Origin: Cliona cf. orientalis | Lineage: Eukaryota; Porifera; Demospongiae; Clionaida; Clionaidae | Assembly: GCA_963930775.1 (NCBI GenBank) | Contig: OZ005692.1 | Location: forward strand, 10,521,029 to 10,585,028 | Length of the DNA stretch: 64,000 bases | Reading direction: 5' to 3' | Shown: positions 37,070 through 54,376 of the stretch, one piece after another | How the letters are laid out: each line of letters begins with the position of its first letter | Position numbering within the stretch: position 1 is the first letter of the stretch | Translations under genes and position numbers: made by a program | Notes under the pieces: model-generated | Seen by the model: the letters and a program-made list of their open reading frames with translations, nothing else | Database searches by the model: none | What the model was told of the DNA's origin: nothing

Positions 37070-37227
37070 GATCGCCAATATCCGAAGTATAGTAGTGGTG
37101 GATCCGCCACACCCCCAATTGATCTATTTATGTGAATTTTGAAAGAAATCTTTTCGTGTGCACAGAACGTTCATCTATGCTACTATACAGATCTGGTATA
37201 GAAGAGCAGCTGAAGAGAATGTTCACC
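37070..37227. promoter_or_regulatory. bidirectional promoter interval TMEM107/NTPCR
   Basis: Only 158 bases separate the start codons of two divergently transcribed genes, so the core promoters must overlap or share this space. No TATA box is obvious. An earlier in-frame ATG of the NTPCR gene at 37174 would shorten it further. Confidence 0.55.
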
Positions 37228-39553
37228 ATGGCAGCTCTCAGGAATGCCATCAGAAATCAAGCATCTGGACTGACTATCAAAAGATTATCCTCCACCAGTG
37301 TCAGTGCTGAAGCCAGCCCAGTGAAGTTACATGCAATACTGACAGGACCTACAGGTACACATTCAATCATAGGAAATCATCCACACACATGTTATTACCG
37401 GTATTATAAATACTTATTATGCACACTCATTCACACACTAATCTCATACCCAGACTCCTACCATTTTCGCGGTCTACTAGTTCATACTGACATTTAATAT
37501 GAACATGCACACGCACACACACACACACCATAGGGGTTGGTAAGACAACGATAGTTCAGAGAGTGTGCTCCCAGCTACAGGAGAAGCACGGTGACATTGA
37601 ACTGAGGGGGTTCTCCATTGAGCAAGTCAGACAGGAGTACTCGTGGGCGGGGAACAGGTACCTCGGCCCCAAGATTGGCTTTGATGTTGTGACGATGGAT
37701 GGACGCAGAGGGAAGCTGGCTAGGATTGACATGTACGCGACAAATTTTGTGACCTAATCCTTCAAGGATAGCATTGACTTGAAAATTTCTGAGATAGGAC
37801 ACACAAAAGTTATGGACATGCCTCAAATATAAAATCATTATACAAACGTTTATCATAATAGCCAAATTCCATATTGTTATAAAGTCCTCATATTTTAGCC
37901 ATATAGCTCAAATTTTGAGAGATAGGATATTTCTCTACTACCGTAGTTAATCGAATACAACGCATGATCCAATCTAACGCTAGAAATTAGCATTTTACGA
38001 ATTCTCATAACGTTCATATATGGAGCAGTTGACGACCTTTACCAGAAAAACGTGCGTTTTTCAAGAATTGAAATTAATTTTTTCCATGTGTTGTATTGAA
38101 TTAAGTACAGTAGTATAATATTATTATACATTGTCATGTACTCGTTTACACTAGAATTTGCTTTTCTTCCTGCAGCGGTGGTCTTCGACGTTTTAGGCTT
38201 GGTAAGGGAACCGCCAGAAAACCAAAGAAGAATTGCTTTGTCAACAGATATCGAGTGATGACAAAATCGTTTGAGAGGATAGCCCTACCCGAGCTGCAGA
38301 TACCAACGCTAGCTGAAACTCAACCTAAAGAATCAGATGAACCATCCAAAGCTGAACCATCCAAAGCTGAACCATCTAACGATGAATCGTACAAAGGTAC
38401 ATCATGCAACTACCGTAATTAATCTAATACAATGCATGGAAAAAAAATAATCTCAATTTTGAAAAACGTGCGTTTTTCTGGTAAAGGTCGTCAGCCGCTC
38501 CATATATAAACATAAATGTTATGAGAATTCGTAAAACGCTAATTTCTTGTGTTAAACTGGATCATGCTTTGTATTCGATTAACTACAGTACATACACTGG
38601 TCATCTCTAATAATGGGAGAGTTTGAGGGAGAAAATGTTAGAAATTTCGTGCATAGAATCTTTCTCACATGAAATTATCACTATCTTTGTAAGAATTTTC
38701 TCCTGTAAAAGTATTTTATATCCTAGTCGCTCTCTCTCTCCTCAAATTGACAGTACCGTAGTTAATCAAATACAACACAAAATTCTCATAATGTTTACAT
38801 GTGTATATATGAGTGACTGACGACCTTTACCACAAAACGCGCATTCTTTCACAATTGAAATTTTTTTTTTCCATGCGTTGTATTAGATTAAGTACGGTAT
38901 ATCAAATTCTTGTAAATATCATTGTATAGGTGAGGCTGTTAATACTGAGAAGAAGAAGCGGCCTGTGTACGTGATTGATGAGATAGAAAAGATGGGACTC
39001 TTCAGCAAACCCTTTGTGAAAGGAATCCGAGCCATTCTTCGTCAAGGACCCCACCTTCAAATGAGGAAACTGAGAGGAATGGAACCTCTGGTTGTCTTGG
39101 CAACGCTCCCCAAAGTGTCTGGGGAGGCACACCAGCTGATAAATGAGATCAAATCAAGAGAAGATTGTGCCCTGTTCGAGGTAAATACCATAATATAGTG
39201 GGAAACTTTCGAGGGAGAAAACTTTCACAAATTTCGCGATTTTACAGCCACCCACGAAAGTTTCTCCACGAAATTTTAGGCATGCCACACCCATCTATGC
39301 GATCAGTTTACATTCCGCAAAAGTTTTCTCTGCGAAATGCTCCCTTCCTATATACCGATCCACGAAAGTTTTCTCCCTCGAAAGTTTCCCGCTATACGGT
39401 ATACCGTATTATTATCATTGGTGTAGGTTGATTTGGTGAATTGTATGTGTTTTTGCACAGGTCAATGAAGAGAACAGAGATTCACTTGTGACTGAAATTT
39501 CTGACTTCTTATCGCAAAATCTATCAAAAAAGACATCAGATTCAAAAATTTAA
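37228..39553 (+). CDS. NTPCR/THEP1-type nucleoside triphosphatase, paralog 1
   Basis: Five exons: 37228-37354, 37534-37732, 38176-38396, 38930-39180 and 39461-39553; 891 nt, 296 aa. P-loop GPTGVGKTT, then IGFDVVTMDGRRGKLARI, and Walker B VYVIDEIEKMGLF identify the cancer-related NTPase (NTPCR, bacterial THEP1) family, which hydrolyses nucleoside triphosphates. It is about 100 residues longer than human NTPCR: an N-terminal extension rich in Arg and Ser (AALRNAIRNQASGLTIKRLS) could target mitochondria, and an insert of SKAEP-type repeats precedes Walker B. The start was chosen for its strong ACCATGG context; in-frame ATGs lie 9 and 54 bases upstream. Introns 2 and 3 contain three copies of one MITE. 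Confidence 0.9.
37939..38112. repeat. MITE, ACGACCTTTACC family, copy 1
   Basis: Ends TACCGTAGTTAATCGAATACA and TGTATTGAATTAAGTACAGTA are inverted. The centre carries GTTGACGACCTTTACCAGAA. It lies in intron 2 of NTPCR paralog 1. Confidence 0.85.
38411..38590. repeat. MITE, ACGACCTTTACC family, copy 2 (inverted)
   Basis: Same family as the previous copy in opposite orientation (central CTGGTAAAGGTCGTC). It starts 14 bases after the exon 3 donor of NTPCR paralog 1. Confidence 0.85.
38754..38899. repeat. MITE, ACGACCTTTACC family, copy 3
   Basis: Ends TACCGTAGTTAATCAAATAC and GTATTAGATTAAGTACGGTA; the body is shortened to 146 bases. Third copy inside one gene, 30 bases before the exon 4 acceptor. 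Confidence 0.85.
39186..39401. repeat. MITE, GGGAAA-TTTTCGCGG family, copy 2
   Basis: Reverse orientation relative to 8901-9094, with the same AAAGTTTTCTCCCTCGAAAG end. It lies in the last intron of NTPCR paralog 1, six bases after the donor. Confidence 0.8.
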
Positions 39554-39688
39554 TGGATCATTATCTCACATAACCATTATGAATCATTGTCTCTAATTAT
39601 CAGTTGTGAAAAATTGAAAAAATGAAAAATAAGGGTCTGTTTGGTGACTGTATATATTATAGTTCTCTGATTTGAAGTATCAAATAAA

Positions 39689-40742
<1,054 letters not shown>

Positions 40743-41319
40743 TAGGTCACTATTCTAATATTCAAGATTAATAATTGTTTCTCCCTCCAATGATGATAAG
40801 CATCACATTATATCAACCCCACTGACACATTCAACATCGTCTGATCCTAACGATATTGATTGATGCATGGAGCTAAAAGCATGGACTGTGCAATGATTTT
40901 GATAGCAGAATGCTTCAATCGTGATTTCCAGAAGTCATCGATATCATCAAGAGTACTCATGGTACTCTTGATATCATTCAGTGATTTACAGAGTAGCTAT
41001 GCTGCTGAGCAATAGTGGTATAATAACGATATGCGTACGAAGCTGACTCATCGATCACACGTTTACGGTTTGCTGGGAAAATGTTAGAACGATTTGGTGG
41101 ATTCAGCTTTCCTATGCCACCACCGTTCTTCCTGTTCAATATCCAGTATAGTATAGTATACGCATAGTTTACAAACAATCAATTGACGCATCTTTACGCG
41201 AAAACACGTCATCGCTAAAATTCATAGTGCGGTTTCCGCGTATCGGCGATGTTCCACGATCACCACAAGCCACCCAGAACTGTTCTAGCATAAAAGGGAG
41301 AGCCTGAAACAACGAATTT

Positions 41320-41510
41320 ATCGCTTCTCGGCCTTTTGGCTAAGATCAAGTAGAAATAACTGTTCTTTAGAGTTTAATAGCTCTAACGGGGGCATAGCCC
41401 CCAAGCTATTAATTCAATTTTTGCGAATCGGGACGAGGAATGAAGCTTGCTTCGCCCGCCCCACGGGTTGCCCTGGTATTGCAGTACCTCCAGGTGCGGC
41501 CCACTCCCCT
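41320..41510 (+). ncRNA. U2 snRNA-like gene with altered branch-site segment
   Basis: The 5' part ATCGCTTCTCGGCCTTTTGG plus CTAAGATCAAG is identical to U2 across animals and covers stem I and the U6-pairing segment. Stem-loop IIa (TTAGAG-TTTAATAG-CTCTAA) and IIb (GGGGGC-AT-AGCCCCC) differ from human U2 but keep pairing. The loop TTAATA and its downstream complement TATTAA are both kept. An Sm-like AATTTTTG, a stem III with GAAGCTTGCTTC and stem IV CCTGGTATTGCAGTACCTCCAGG follow. The branch-site pairing segment, normally AAGTGTAGTATCTGTTC, instead reads AAGTAGAAATAACTGTTC. A TATA-like CATAAAAG lies about 31 bases upstream, and a CCCC-T6-GGGG hairpin follows the 3' end. It lies alone between NTPCR paralog 2 and a methyltransferase gene. 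Confidence 0.88.
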
Positions 41511-41619
41511 TTTTTGGGGAACACAATCTTAAATCAAACACTAAGAACACGAAGATTTATTGATTTTATTATTTTGCTGTTTCTTCACTAAACTAGTACT
41601 GAAGTATTGTTCAGAAAAG

Positions 41620-41740
41620 AACAAAAATTCTCTGTGGACAAATTAAACTTAGCCAGCTTCACTGAACAGTTAAGTTGTCCGCAGAGAATCTTTGTTTATT
41701 TCATGCAGATATATAGCAACTGAGAATGATGTCACTTCTT
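41620..41740. repeat. small inverted-repeat element related to 45807-46001
   Basis: AACAAAAATTCTCTGTGGAC and its imperfect complement (TTGTCCGCAGAGAATCTTTG) are separated by about 30 bases. The flank CAACTGAGAATGATGTCACTTC also recurs, inverted, at 45807-45830. Confidence 0.65.
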
Positions 41741-41896
41741 AAATTGCGCGCAAGCGCTGCCATTTATACGTAGAGGTAGTTGTGTAGATAGGTACTCTTT
41801 CAGCTTTCGGTTAGGGATTATAAAAATTATGTTATTGAATGTTTAATTGAGCTACATCTACCAAAATTATAATTCATAAGATCAGTCAACTGATCA

Positions 41897-44123
41897 CTAT
41901 TTGTGTGCTACCACTGAAGTTGTGAGCCCAATCTTTCTCCTCCTGCCCTCGTACTCCTCCATGAACTGATCGGCTGTCCCTCCATCGATCCTTTCCCTCC
42001 ACTCCCTCAGAGACTCCTCCAGCTCCTCATCGGTCGCAAGAGCAAAGACACTGCCACGGTTGGAGGGAAATTTTTTTGGGATTTTTAATAGTAGCATTAA
42101 ACTTGCAATTGTCACAAACACATTATATATATTATTGCATGGTGTGCATAGGCGTAGGAACCATGGGGGCTCTGGGGGCTGATGCCCCCTATGTTTTCTG
42201 ATAGTTACCGTATAGCTAGGCTCAATTTTATACACACTGATCATACTGCCCTTGCCTATAGATCTATAGAACCCCCCTTCACCAAACCATCTTCCTACGC
42301 CTCTGGTGTGTGCATCATAACAGTACAGGTAATGTGGCATCTAACTTATAAGATATTTTTTACAGTTTATCTCACCTATGGAGCTAGTGCTAGGTACAAA
42401 TATTAGCACAATTAACTCTGTGATCAACACATACCATAGTGTCCCCTTTGTGGTCTAACAGTTATGCCATTATTGTGGTACTGCCAGTGCTCCTCCCACA
42501 ACCACAACCAGTATTATTAGGTATCATATTTAAATCGAGCCTCAACCGCCAATATTGCAAGGATTTAAAATTTGGTGATTCAGTATGGGATCGCCATGAT
42601 ATATTATATGCGAGTAGGAAATTTTGGCGGATTTTAATTTGGCGATTGTAATGTAGATCGCCAAACCGCCAAATTTTCCGGCTGTACGGTATAATCGAAG
42701 ATTAATTTTCTCTGTACCTGACTGTACTTCTCCAGTCTTTTCTGAGGGGTCCCTCTTTGTCGTACCAGTACTCTGGCCTGAGCAGTATGTCAGGCAGGAC
42801 CATCACTGTCCCCAGCCCAAATCCAGCTTCAGAGAGAAAGTCTTGAAGAACCGAGATTTTTGGCATTCTGCGACATTTATATTGTTTGATATAAAAGGAT
42901 CTCTATTACCGTAGTTAATAGAATACAATGCATGAGCCAATTTAATGCAAGAAATTAACATTAATTTTTACAAATTCTCATAGCGTTGATATATGGAGCG
43001 ACTGACGACCTTTACCAGAAAAATGTGCGAGTTTTTTTTCAAAATTGAAATTATTTTTTTCCAAGCATTGTATTAGATTCAAGTACGGTATATTATTTCA
43101 CTCTCTCTCTCTCCATACTTTTTAGACAGTATCTGCTGAGCCTTTGGTAGGATTGCGAAATACCACGGACTTGTGCACTGCTCTGGTGAGATAGTGTTAA
43201 TGACCAGGGTCCCCCCTCCGGGCTTCAATACACGGTGAGCCTCGCTAATGAATTTCCTGATCATCGGAAAACCACTCACACCCGGAGCATCAAGATGGTG
43301 GATCACCTGAAAAGATTTTTAAAAATGTCATTAATTTTATGCAGATCAAGCCAATGGGAAAGCCTGGATATTACTGAGACAAATTTTGGTTCCATAATTT
43401 GCCTTTAAATCACATAGCTACTGTGTTCACAGGTAGTATCAAAACGCAAACTTGTTTAACTTGATTTATATCCTTATGCTCACTAGATTGCAACAGATGG
43501 CATCAAATTCATTGTCGGGAAATGGCATTTTAGTGACATCTCCCTGAGTGAGGCTGACATTCTTCAAAGTAGCTGTCTTCTCCATGGCTCTCCCCAGCAT
43601 TCCTTCATTCACCTCCAGCCCTGTCACCTGGCCAACATACTCACTGAGAGCAACAGTGTAGTTACCACTACCACAACCTAAACATAATAAGAAACTTATA
43701 ACATAGGTAGCCGGCATGTGATATTAAAAATTTCCCAGTACACTGGACGGCTCATACCGATTTTGAGTCAGTATAATACCTTAGTAATGAAAGACGTAAA
43801 ATTGTTACTGCTGTGGACTATATTATTATAGAATAATAATAATGTTAAAATTAAGCTGGTTTTTTGTTTGGTATATACCTGCATCGAGTACATGCAACTC
43901 TCTGAGAGGTCGTTTTGTTCCACAGATGAAGGCACCCAAGATGACCTCCACACCAAAGGCAATCCGAGCTATAGCATAGGGAATTCAAGACAGACTATAA
44001 ATAGTATGATGTGTACATGACATGCATACTCAAAGCGTCTAATAGATATAGATTACTAGAGTCGTAGTGCTGCGAAGTCTGCTGGTAGTCTTCAAAACCG
44101 ACCGTTTTGGCTTCGCATGCCAT
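41897..44123 (-). CDS. SAM-dependent methyltransferase, tandem copy B
   Basis: Six exons: 44123-44057, 43968-43879, 43677-43484, 43306-43119, 42867-42718 and 42050-41897; 843 nt, 280 aa. Motif I is VLDAGCGSGNYT. The acidic GLEVNEGM, the motif IV region FPDNEFDAICCN, and VLKPGG place it in the class I (Methyltransf_11/25) superfamily. The substrate cannot be told. The N-terminal YQQTSQHYDSTR resembles the lead-in of small-molecule methyltransferases. Exon count, phases and most exon lengths equal the neighbouring copy A upstream in transcription, so the two are tandem duplicates. Exons 2 and 3 are far more alike than exons 4-6. Confidence 0.88.
42146..42305. repeat. MITE-like element, CTACGCC ends, copy 3
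   Basis: Left end GCATAGGCGTAGGAACCATG and right end CATCTTCCTACGCCTCTGG are inverted. An inner GGGGGC-TGAT-GCCCCC hairpin follows the left end. It is in the last intron of methyltransferase B. Confidence 0.65.
42907..43090. repeat. MITE, ACGACCTTTACC family, copy 4
   Basis: Ends TACCGTAGTTAATAGAATAC and GTATTAGATTCAAGTACGGTA; central GACTGACGACCTTTACCAGAA. It lies in intron 4 of methyltransferase B. Confidence 0.85.
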
Positions 44124-44545
44124 GGCTCGACCCGGACCCAGGCACCCTCCTAACGACCTTTACCATATTACGTATGGTAAGGGGTCACTAAGGAAAGAGC
44201 TATGGAGCTGGAACAATGCAGCTCATAAACAGATAAGAGCAGTTACCATGGTCCTGAATATGCTACTTTATATCTAGACTATATATAATATTATATCATA
44301 GTATTATAAAATTTAATATTAGCAACAGTGCAGTATTGTAAGGAAAATAGTATGTCGGCACTATACTATTTTTATCATCAGATACTATGGTAAATTAATA
44401 CTTAATAGTATACTTGTACTTTGATGTGTACAAATCTTGTATACCAATTACAAGTATTACAAGTGAAATAGGCACCTGAGTTTGAAATTCCATTCTGAGT
44501 AGAAATACCTATCTGACTTTGTGTATGTATAGCTACTATTAGCCT

Positions 44546-44687
44546 GTGATAGTGAGGTTGTATGTTGACTTTGGAATAGGTATTTGGTTCATCAAATTGT
44601 ACTCGCTATCGCTCGTACAATTTTTGAACCAAATACCTATTTCAGAGTGCTATTTTACCCAAATTCAACATACAACCTCACTATTAC
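44546..44687. repeat. 140-base palindrome
   Basis: TAGTGAGGTTGTATGTTGA...AATAGGTATTTGGTTCA is followed by its near-perfect inverse after a loop of about 30 bases (CGCTATCGCTCG). It lies between the two methyltransferase genes. Confidence 0.8.
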
Positions 44688-44767
44688 CTATACTAATACG
44701 TGTACTATAATAATTATCCCCTATCTCGTATACAGTGATAAAATTCTTTATCACCCCAAAAAATCTC

Positions 44768-44936
44768 TTATTCCTTGTTCTGTTGTGGCTTATGGGCAAC
44801 CACGGACACAGAGGTTCCAATCTTGAGCCTCTCCTCTTCACACTCCTTCAGATACTGGTCGGCAGTGCCATCGTCGATCTTCCCACGCCACCACTTCAGA
44901 GATTCCTCCAACTCTTCAGCTGTAGCCAGGGAGAAG

Positions 44937-44974
<38 letters not shown>

Positions 44975-44987
44975 TGTGTGTGAGTGT

Positions 44988-45038
<51 letters not shown>

Positions 45039-47859
45039 TGGCAATATCTGTACATGTATGTACAGGACAAATCAAAGCATAAACGTAATATGTCTATAAT
45101 AATATTATAGGCTGTGCATGGTTCAAAGGCTACTCTACATACATAACCCTACTCTTGAAACAATGAGGATACCCCTTTAATTATAATACTGTGCACTTGG
45201 AGCTATACTACACATATAATATTATTATTACCTACGTAAGGAAACAGCCTCAACCCTGGTCATAAATTAATGAAGATACTTCTTTGAAATCTACAATCAC
45301 ATAATAATAATATTATTATACCTGTCGGTGTTTCTCCATTCCTGTCTAAAAGGCCCTTCTTTGTCGAGCCAGTGGTCTGGCTTGAAGATCATGTCAGTGA
45401 GAACGAAGACTGCCCCCAGGTTGAACCCCACATCTTTCAGGTATCCTTGCAAGTTAGCGACACCTGACAACCTATAATAATGTGAAACGATTATCAAATC
45501 CCTATATAGTAGCTTCACTGTATTATGGTAAAGGGTCGCTATGCATGTAAGTAGCATACTTAAGTTATGCAATGTTATGTAATCATCAAAATTGTGTGGT
45601 AGCAATATTAGTCGTGACTATAATATTGCTGCCATTAACGTGAGTACCGTATTTATGCTAATAGAACACATGATCTAATTAGCACGTGAAAATTCGCGTT
45701 CTAGGATTTGTTTTGATAATGTATCATCATGTAGAATGTGATGATCACTCTTCACCAGAAAATTGCACGAAAGTTAAAATTGTAATTATTTTTTAGCTTG
45801 CATTCTGAAGTGACATCGTTCTCAGTTGCTATCTGCATGAAACAAACGAAGACTCTTTGCAGACAACTTAACTGTTCGGTAAAACTTGCTGACGTTTCGA
45901 CTATAGACTTTTGCCCTGAGGATGACTAGAGCATCTAGTTGAAACATGGGCAAGTTTTGCTGAACAGTTAAGTTGTCCGCAAAGAATCTTCGTTTGTTTC
46001 AAGCTTGCATTCTATTAGCATAAACACTGTACATACCTGCTAGCTTGGCGTTTTGAAGCTTCAGGCAGCAGTGAGTTGTACCACATCACCTTTGAAGTTG
46101 CCTGCTCCGGAGTGTGCACGTTGATGAGCAGGCAACCACCTGGCTTCAGAACTCGAATACACTCCGAAACAAAAAGCTTCAGTTTAGGAAAGTCACCGGC
46201 GGCATCAGCGGCCTCTAGATGATGAATCACCTGCATTGGTATACCAAATGACATAAATCATGAAATTCGTCCCAAATGTGTTAGAGATTTTCTATATTAT
46301 TATGATAGTTAGATGTTGGTTTTGCATATTCTACGAAGCAGTGAAGCCGCGAGTAGAATTGCGAAACCAACATCTAACTATTTTGGTAGCAGCCACTACT
46401 GACCCTCTATCACCTCTAACTATCCCATAATTTGGGGTTGAAGATTATGTTGCTATGGTAACTGCTACCAAATATTATTGTCTATATATGCAATCTTATA
46501 CACACATGTGCGTTATCAGCTATAATATTATGAGCATTTGGTAGCAGTTACCATAGCAACATAACTTTCAACCCCAAATTATGGGATAGTTAGAGGTGAT
46601 AGAGGGTCATTAGTATGTTAACGGGTCAGTAGTGACTGCTACCAAAAATAGTTAGATATTGATTTCGCAATTTTATACTCGTGGCTTCACCGCTTCATAA
46701 AATAATATTATACAAAACCAACATCAAAGTATTATTTATAGAAATAGAAACGTACACAAGGCATATCTATGGCTTAGCTATAATATACCTGGTTACAGCA
46801 GATGCCATCAAATTGGTTATCCTGAAATGGCATTTTAGTGATATCTCCCTGAGTGAGGCTGACATTCTTCAAAGTAGCTGTCTTCTCCATGGCTCTCCCC
46901 AGCATTCCTTCATTCATCTCCAGCCCTGTCACCTTGCCAACGTATTCACTAAGAGCAACAGTGTAGTTACCAGTACCACAGCCTGTCGTGGAGAAATCAA
47001 AGATGCGGATATGTAAAAAGAGTAGCCATGCAATCTCATCTTCTGGCTTTGAAAGCTGGAAACATGAGGATAATATAGCCATTATGATTGCAACCATTTT
47101 TGGGCGGGGGTGGAGGAGAGAGGGCATCATATTGGATTACGTAATAGTTGTGGTCTAGTGACCACCATGCAAGTGGTTAATGATTGCATAACTGATAAGG
47201 GGTGTTAACTAGGTGTGTTGCATGCTTTGCTATAGTAGGGGTGTATGCAAATGAGCACACTATCACAATAAAATTTTTTTATAATTCCATGGGCCACCAG
47301 ATAAGTACTTCTTAAACTAGAATACCTCTCAGTACTAAAATCAATTGCAGGCAGGTAGGTCACTAAGATTTCAATACCATTCATGGTTGAGGAGATTTTT
47401 GTTTCCTTACCTGCATCCAGTACATGCAACTCTTTGAGAGGTCGTTTTGTTCCACAGATGAAGGCACCCAAGATCACCTCCACCCCAAAGGCAACTCGAG
47501 CTGCAAGAGATATTAAAACAGAAAGGTTATGGTAGCAGCTCATAAGTTAATTCATTGTATGGTAGACTACTCTATTAGTTTGGTATGCTATGCGATCTAC
47601 ATACTTAGCATAATAATAAGGATAATCATATCATACTGTGATCTCTCTTCTAGATCTCTTTTATACTTTGATGACTTGCCCCTATTAAAATTTTTGATAG
47701 TCGTCACTGCTGCATTCTGTATTGAGCCTAGCTAGGACTGGGAGGGGAGTGGGTACTTCTGGCCCACTGGAAGTAGCCACTTTAATATTTCCGCTTACTT
47801 GAGTCATAATTTTGAGAGGTGACAGTGTAATTCTCGTATTCCCCATGGCCAGCAGACAT
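44768..47859 (-). CDS. SAM-dependent methyltransferase, tandem copy A
   Basis: Six exons: 47859-47799, 47500-47411, 46982-46789, 46230-46037, 45471-45322 and 44939-44768; 861 nt, 286 aa. Motif I is VLDAGCGTGNYT, then GLEMNEGM, MPFQDNQFDGICCN, VIHHLEAAD and RVLKPGGCLLINV. The N-terminus GEYENYTVTSQNYDS precedes a TRVAFGVEVILGAF helix. Substrate unknown. The gene is head to head with CoREST (694 bases between starts). The last acceptor sits against a (GT)n/(CA)n microsatellite. The donor of exon 4 coincides with the end of a MITE, and intron 3 carries a 416-base palindrome. Confidence 0.88.
44941..45037. repeat. (GT)n microsatellite at a splice acceptor
   Basis: Two GT runs with a short interruption. 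On the coding (minus) strand they read as CA repeats ending at the CACAG acceptor of the last exon of methyltransferase A. Confidence 0.9.
45645..46031. repeat. MITE, ACGACCTTTACC family, copy 5, with nested insertion
   Basis: Starts TACCGTATTTATGCTAATAG and ends CTATTAGCATAAACACTGTA, so the inverted ends are clear. It is diverged internally and interrupted at 45807-46001 by a second element. Its right end overlaps the first base of the exon 4 donor (GTATGT, 46036-46031) of methyltransferase A. Confidence 0.75.
45807..46001. repeat. 195-base insertion with 50-base inverted arms, nested in a MITE
   Basis: Flanked by a 12-base direct repeat AGCTTGCATTCT (45795-45806 and 46002-46013), which looks like a target duplication. 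Inner arms GAAACAAACGAAGA...CAACTTAACTGTTC and the inverse pair over about 50 bases. A relative is at 41620-41740. Confidence 0.75.
46310..46725. repeat. 416-base palindrome in a methyltransferase intron
   Basis: Left arm contains GATGTTGGTTTTGCA, CCACTACTGACCCTCTATCA and CCATAATTTGGGGTTGAA; the right arm contains their inverses in reverse order, after a spacer of about 50 bases near 46490. The arms are highly alike. Confidence 0.85.
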
Positions 47860-48553
47860 GTTGGATTGTTACAAAGGTGTAATATCGCTATTATTTATGA
47901 TACAAAGTTCATGCAAATTAATATGCAAGCGCACGCGATCAATCCGTGACGTCATTCCATAGATTACGGAGATGCTCAAAGCGTTAGCATTTCCGTATTC
48001 TGTAAATGCTCGAAATTTGGTGGAGAGCGAGAGGTGAGTCTCTGTGTATCTTGCTATATATTTTACAACCGGCTGTATATTTCTCTCCCTTTTTGCGCCC
48101 CAGCGTCCAAGCAAACATACTTTTAACGATTGGGCATATAATTTTCTTGAATCCGTCGATAAATTTGCCAGATTTTCCATTGACACCCTGGGTTCTACAA
48201 TCAGTGTACCCGCGCATGCTTTTTACACAATGCATACCATCGGAAACTAAAGCTTAGCACAAAAGAAAGCCTTTGAAAATATCAAACCGCCCGTTGATGT
48301 CGCGCCATTTTCATCACCAAAATCTCCAAGGAATCGTTTATGAGCCTAAAGCGCTAGCATGCAAAAGAATGCGTTGTCAATGGCTAATTATGCTGAAATT
48401 ATGTTTGACATGGCGTTCTAATTACGAGGAAATCCTAATTATCTTGTACTAATAAAGCTCTTTAAATCTACCATGACTAACATGTAACATCTCTCTAATA
48501 GGTTCCTCAATTCTTTTGGCCAATTTCGCGATTCGAGTGACCAATTTTCTGCG
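47860..48553. promoter_or_regulatory. shared upstream region of methyltransferase A and CoREST
   Basis: A 694-base space between divergent start codons. It holds no supported exon; the open frames on both strands near 48000-48250 have no matching splice partners. Upstream control elements of both genes must lie here, but none is recognisable. Confidence 0.45.
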
Positions 48554-54376
<5,823 letters not shown>

